A program made the position numbers and the translations under genes. Of a stretch of DNA of 5,696 nucleotides, positions 5,376 through 5,696 are shown one piece after another. This stretch comes from Terriglobia bacterium (GTDB lineage: Bacteria > Acidobacteriota > Terriglobia > UBA7540), in the NCBI GenBank assembly GCA_022866195.1, contig JALHUF010000405.1, positions 1 through 5,696 of the forward strand, given 5' to 3'. How positions within the stretch are numbered: the stretch's first letter is position 1; the number at the start of each line of letters is the position of its first letter. Under the pieces are notes generated by a model. The model was not told the origin of the DNA. It did not search any database and saw only the letters and a list, made by a program, of their open reading frames with translations.

Positions 5376-5696
5376 ATGAGATCCGCGTCCACCAAGAAGC
5401 TCCCGCGGCAGTTTGTGGTGATCACCGGCCTCAGCGGGTCGGGGAAGGGCTCAGTCCTCAAGGCGTTTGAGGATCTGGGCTTCTATTGTGTTGATAATCT
5501 GCCCATCGATCTGATCCCCAAATTTGCGGAGCTTTGCGGTGCCCCAGGGAGTCGCATTCGGCGCGCCGTCGTGGTGGTGGACATTCGCGGCGGAGAAGCC
5601 CTCAGCCAGCTTCCCGCCATGTATCACAACTTGGCGCGGAACAACTTGAAGCCTGCCCTGGTGTTTCTGGAAGCCTCCGATCAGGCCTTGGTTCGG
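5376..5696 (+). CDS. rapZ: RapZ family nucleotide-binding protein, 5' part only
   Basis: The first 107 codons are present and the gene runs off the window; E. coli RapZ is about 284 residues. RapZ is an RNA-binding regulator in E. coli that controls glucosamine-6-phosphate synthase through small RNAs; relatives such as Bacillus YvcJ hydrolyse nucleotides. What can be seen is the N-terminal P-loop domain: VVITGLSGSGKGS (14-26), the family hallmark FEDLGFYCVDNLP (31-43), a beta strand VVVVDIR (65-71) and FLEASD (97-102). After the P-loop lysine the sequence is Gly-Ser where E. coli has Ser-Val, giving an adenylate-kinase-like GKGS form. ATG 5376 is the first ATG, GTG or TTG after an in-frame TAA at 5313-5315, but no ribosome binding site lies directly before it. 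In E. coli ptsN sits between hpf and rapZ; here it is absent. The RNA target in this organism is unknown. Confidence 0.93.
   Translation, partial: MRSASTKKLPRQFVVITGLSGSGKGSVLKAFEDLGFYCVDNLPIDLIPKFAELCGAPGSRIRRAVVVVDIRGGEALSQLPAMYHNLARNNLKPALVFLEASDQALVR

Overview
The window is a GC-rich (clearly above 60% by eye), densely packed, single-strand gene block from a diderm bacterium that makes lipopolysaccharide. Acidobacteriota is my best guess. The reasons are the large fused LptC/LptA-type protein, the long-form hibernation factor next to rpoN, and heptamer tandem repeats filling the intergenic gaps. The assignment is by impression and no database search was run.

Layout, all on the + strand: (1) 1-166 is a non-coding leader with a 7-bp tandem array (47-93), a small hairpin (98-123), a second short heptamer array (127-149) and a ribosome binding site (150-157). 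(2) 167-2494 is a 775-residue membrane-anchored LptC protein continuing into several OstA/LptA-like beta repeats. (3) 2501-3229 is lptB, the ATPase of the LPS exporter. (4) 3229-4686 is rpoN (sigma-54), overlapping lptB by one base (TGATG). (5) 4739-5275 is a long-form hpf/raiA ribosome hibernation factor. (6) 5276-5375 is a gap built almost wholly of diverged heptamers in opposite orientations that can fold back. (7) 5376-5696 is the 5' part of rapZ, cut by the window end.

The order lptC/A-lptB-rpoN-hpf-rapZ is the same core cluster as E. coli lptC-lptA-lptB-rpoN-hpf-ptsN-rapZ, but lptC and lptA are one gene and nothing coding lies between hpf and rapZ. The first three genes are tightly packed and probably translationally coupled. 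Together they join LPS transport (LptC/A bridge plus LptB motor; the LptF/G permease is not here), alternative sigma-54 transcription, stationary-phase ribosome dimerisation and the RapZ nucleotide-binding regulator.

No defence system, mobile element, CRISPR array or RNA gene is visible. The parts most worth a second look are the non-coding ones. These are the perfect 7-bp array ahead of the LPS transport gene, the possible sequestration of the hpf ribosome binding site, and the hpf-rapZ gap. In that gap a strong orphan Shine-Dalgarno could be brought to normal distance from the rapZ start by a fold-back.
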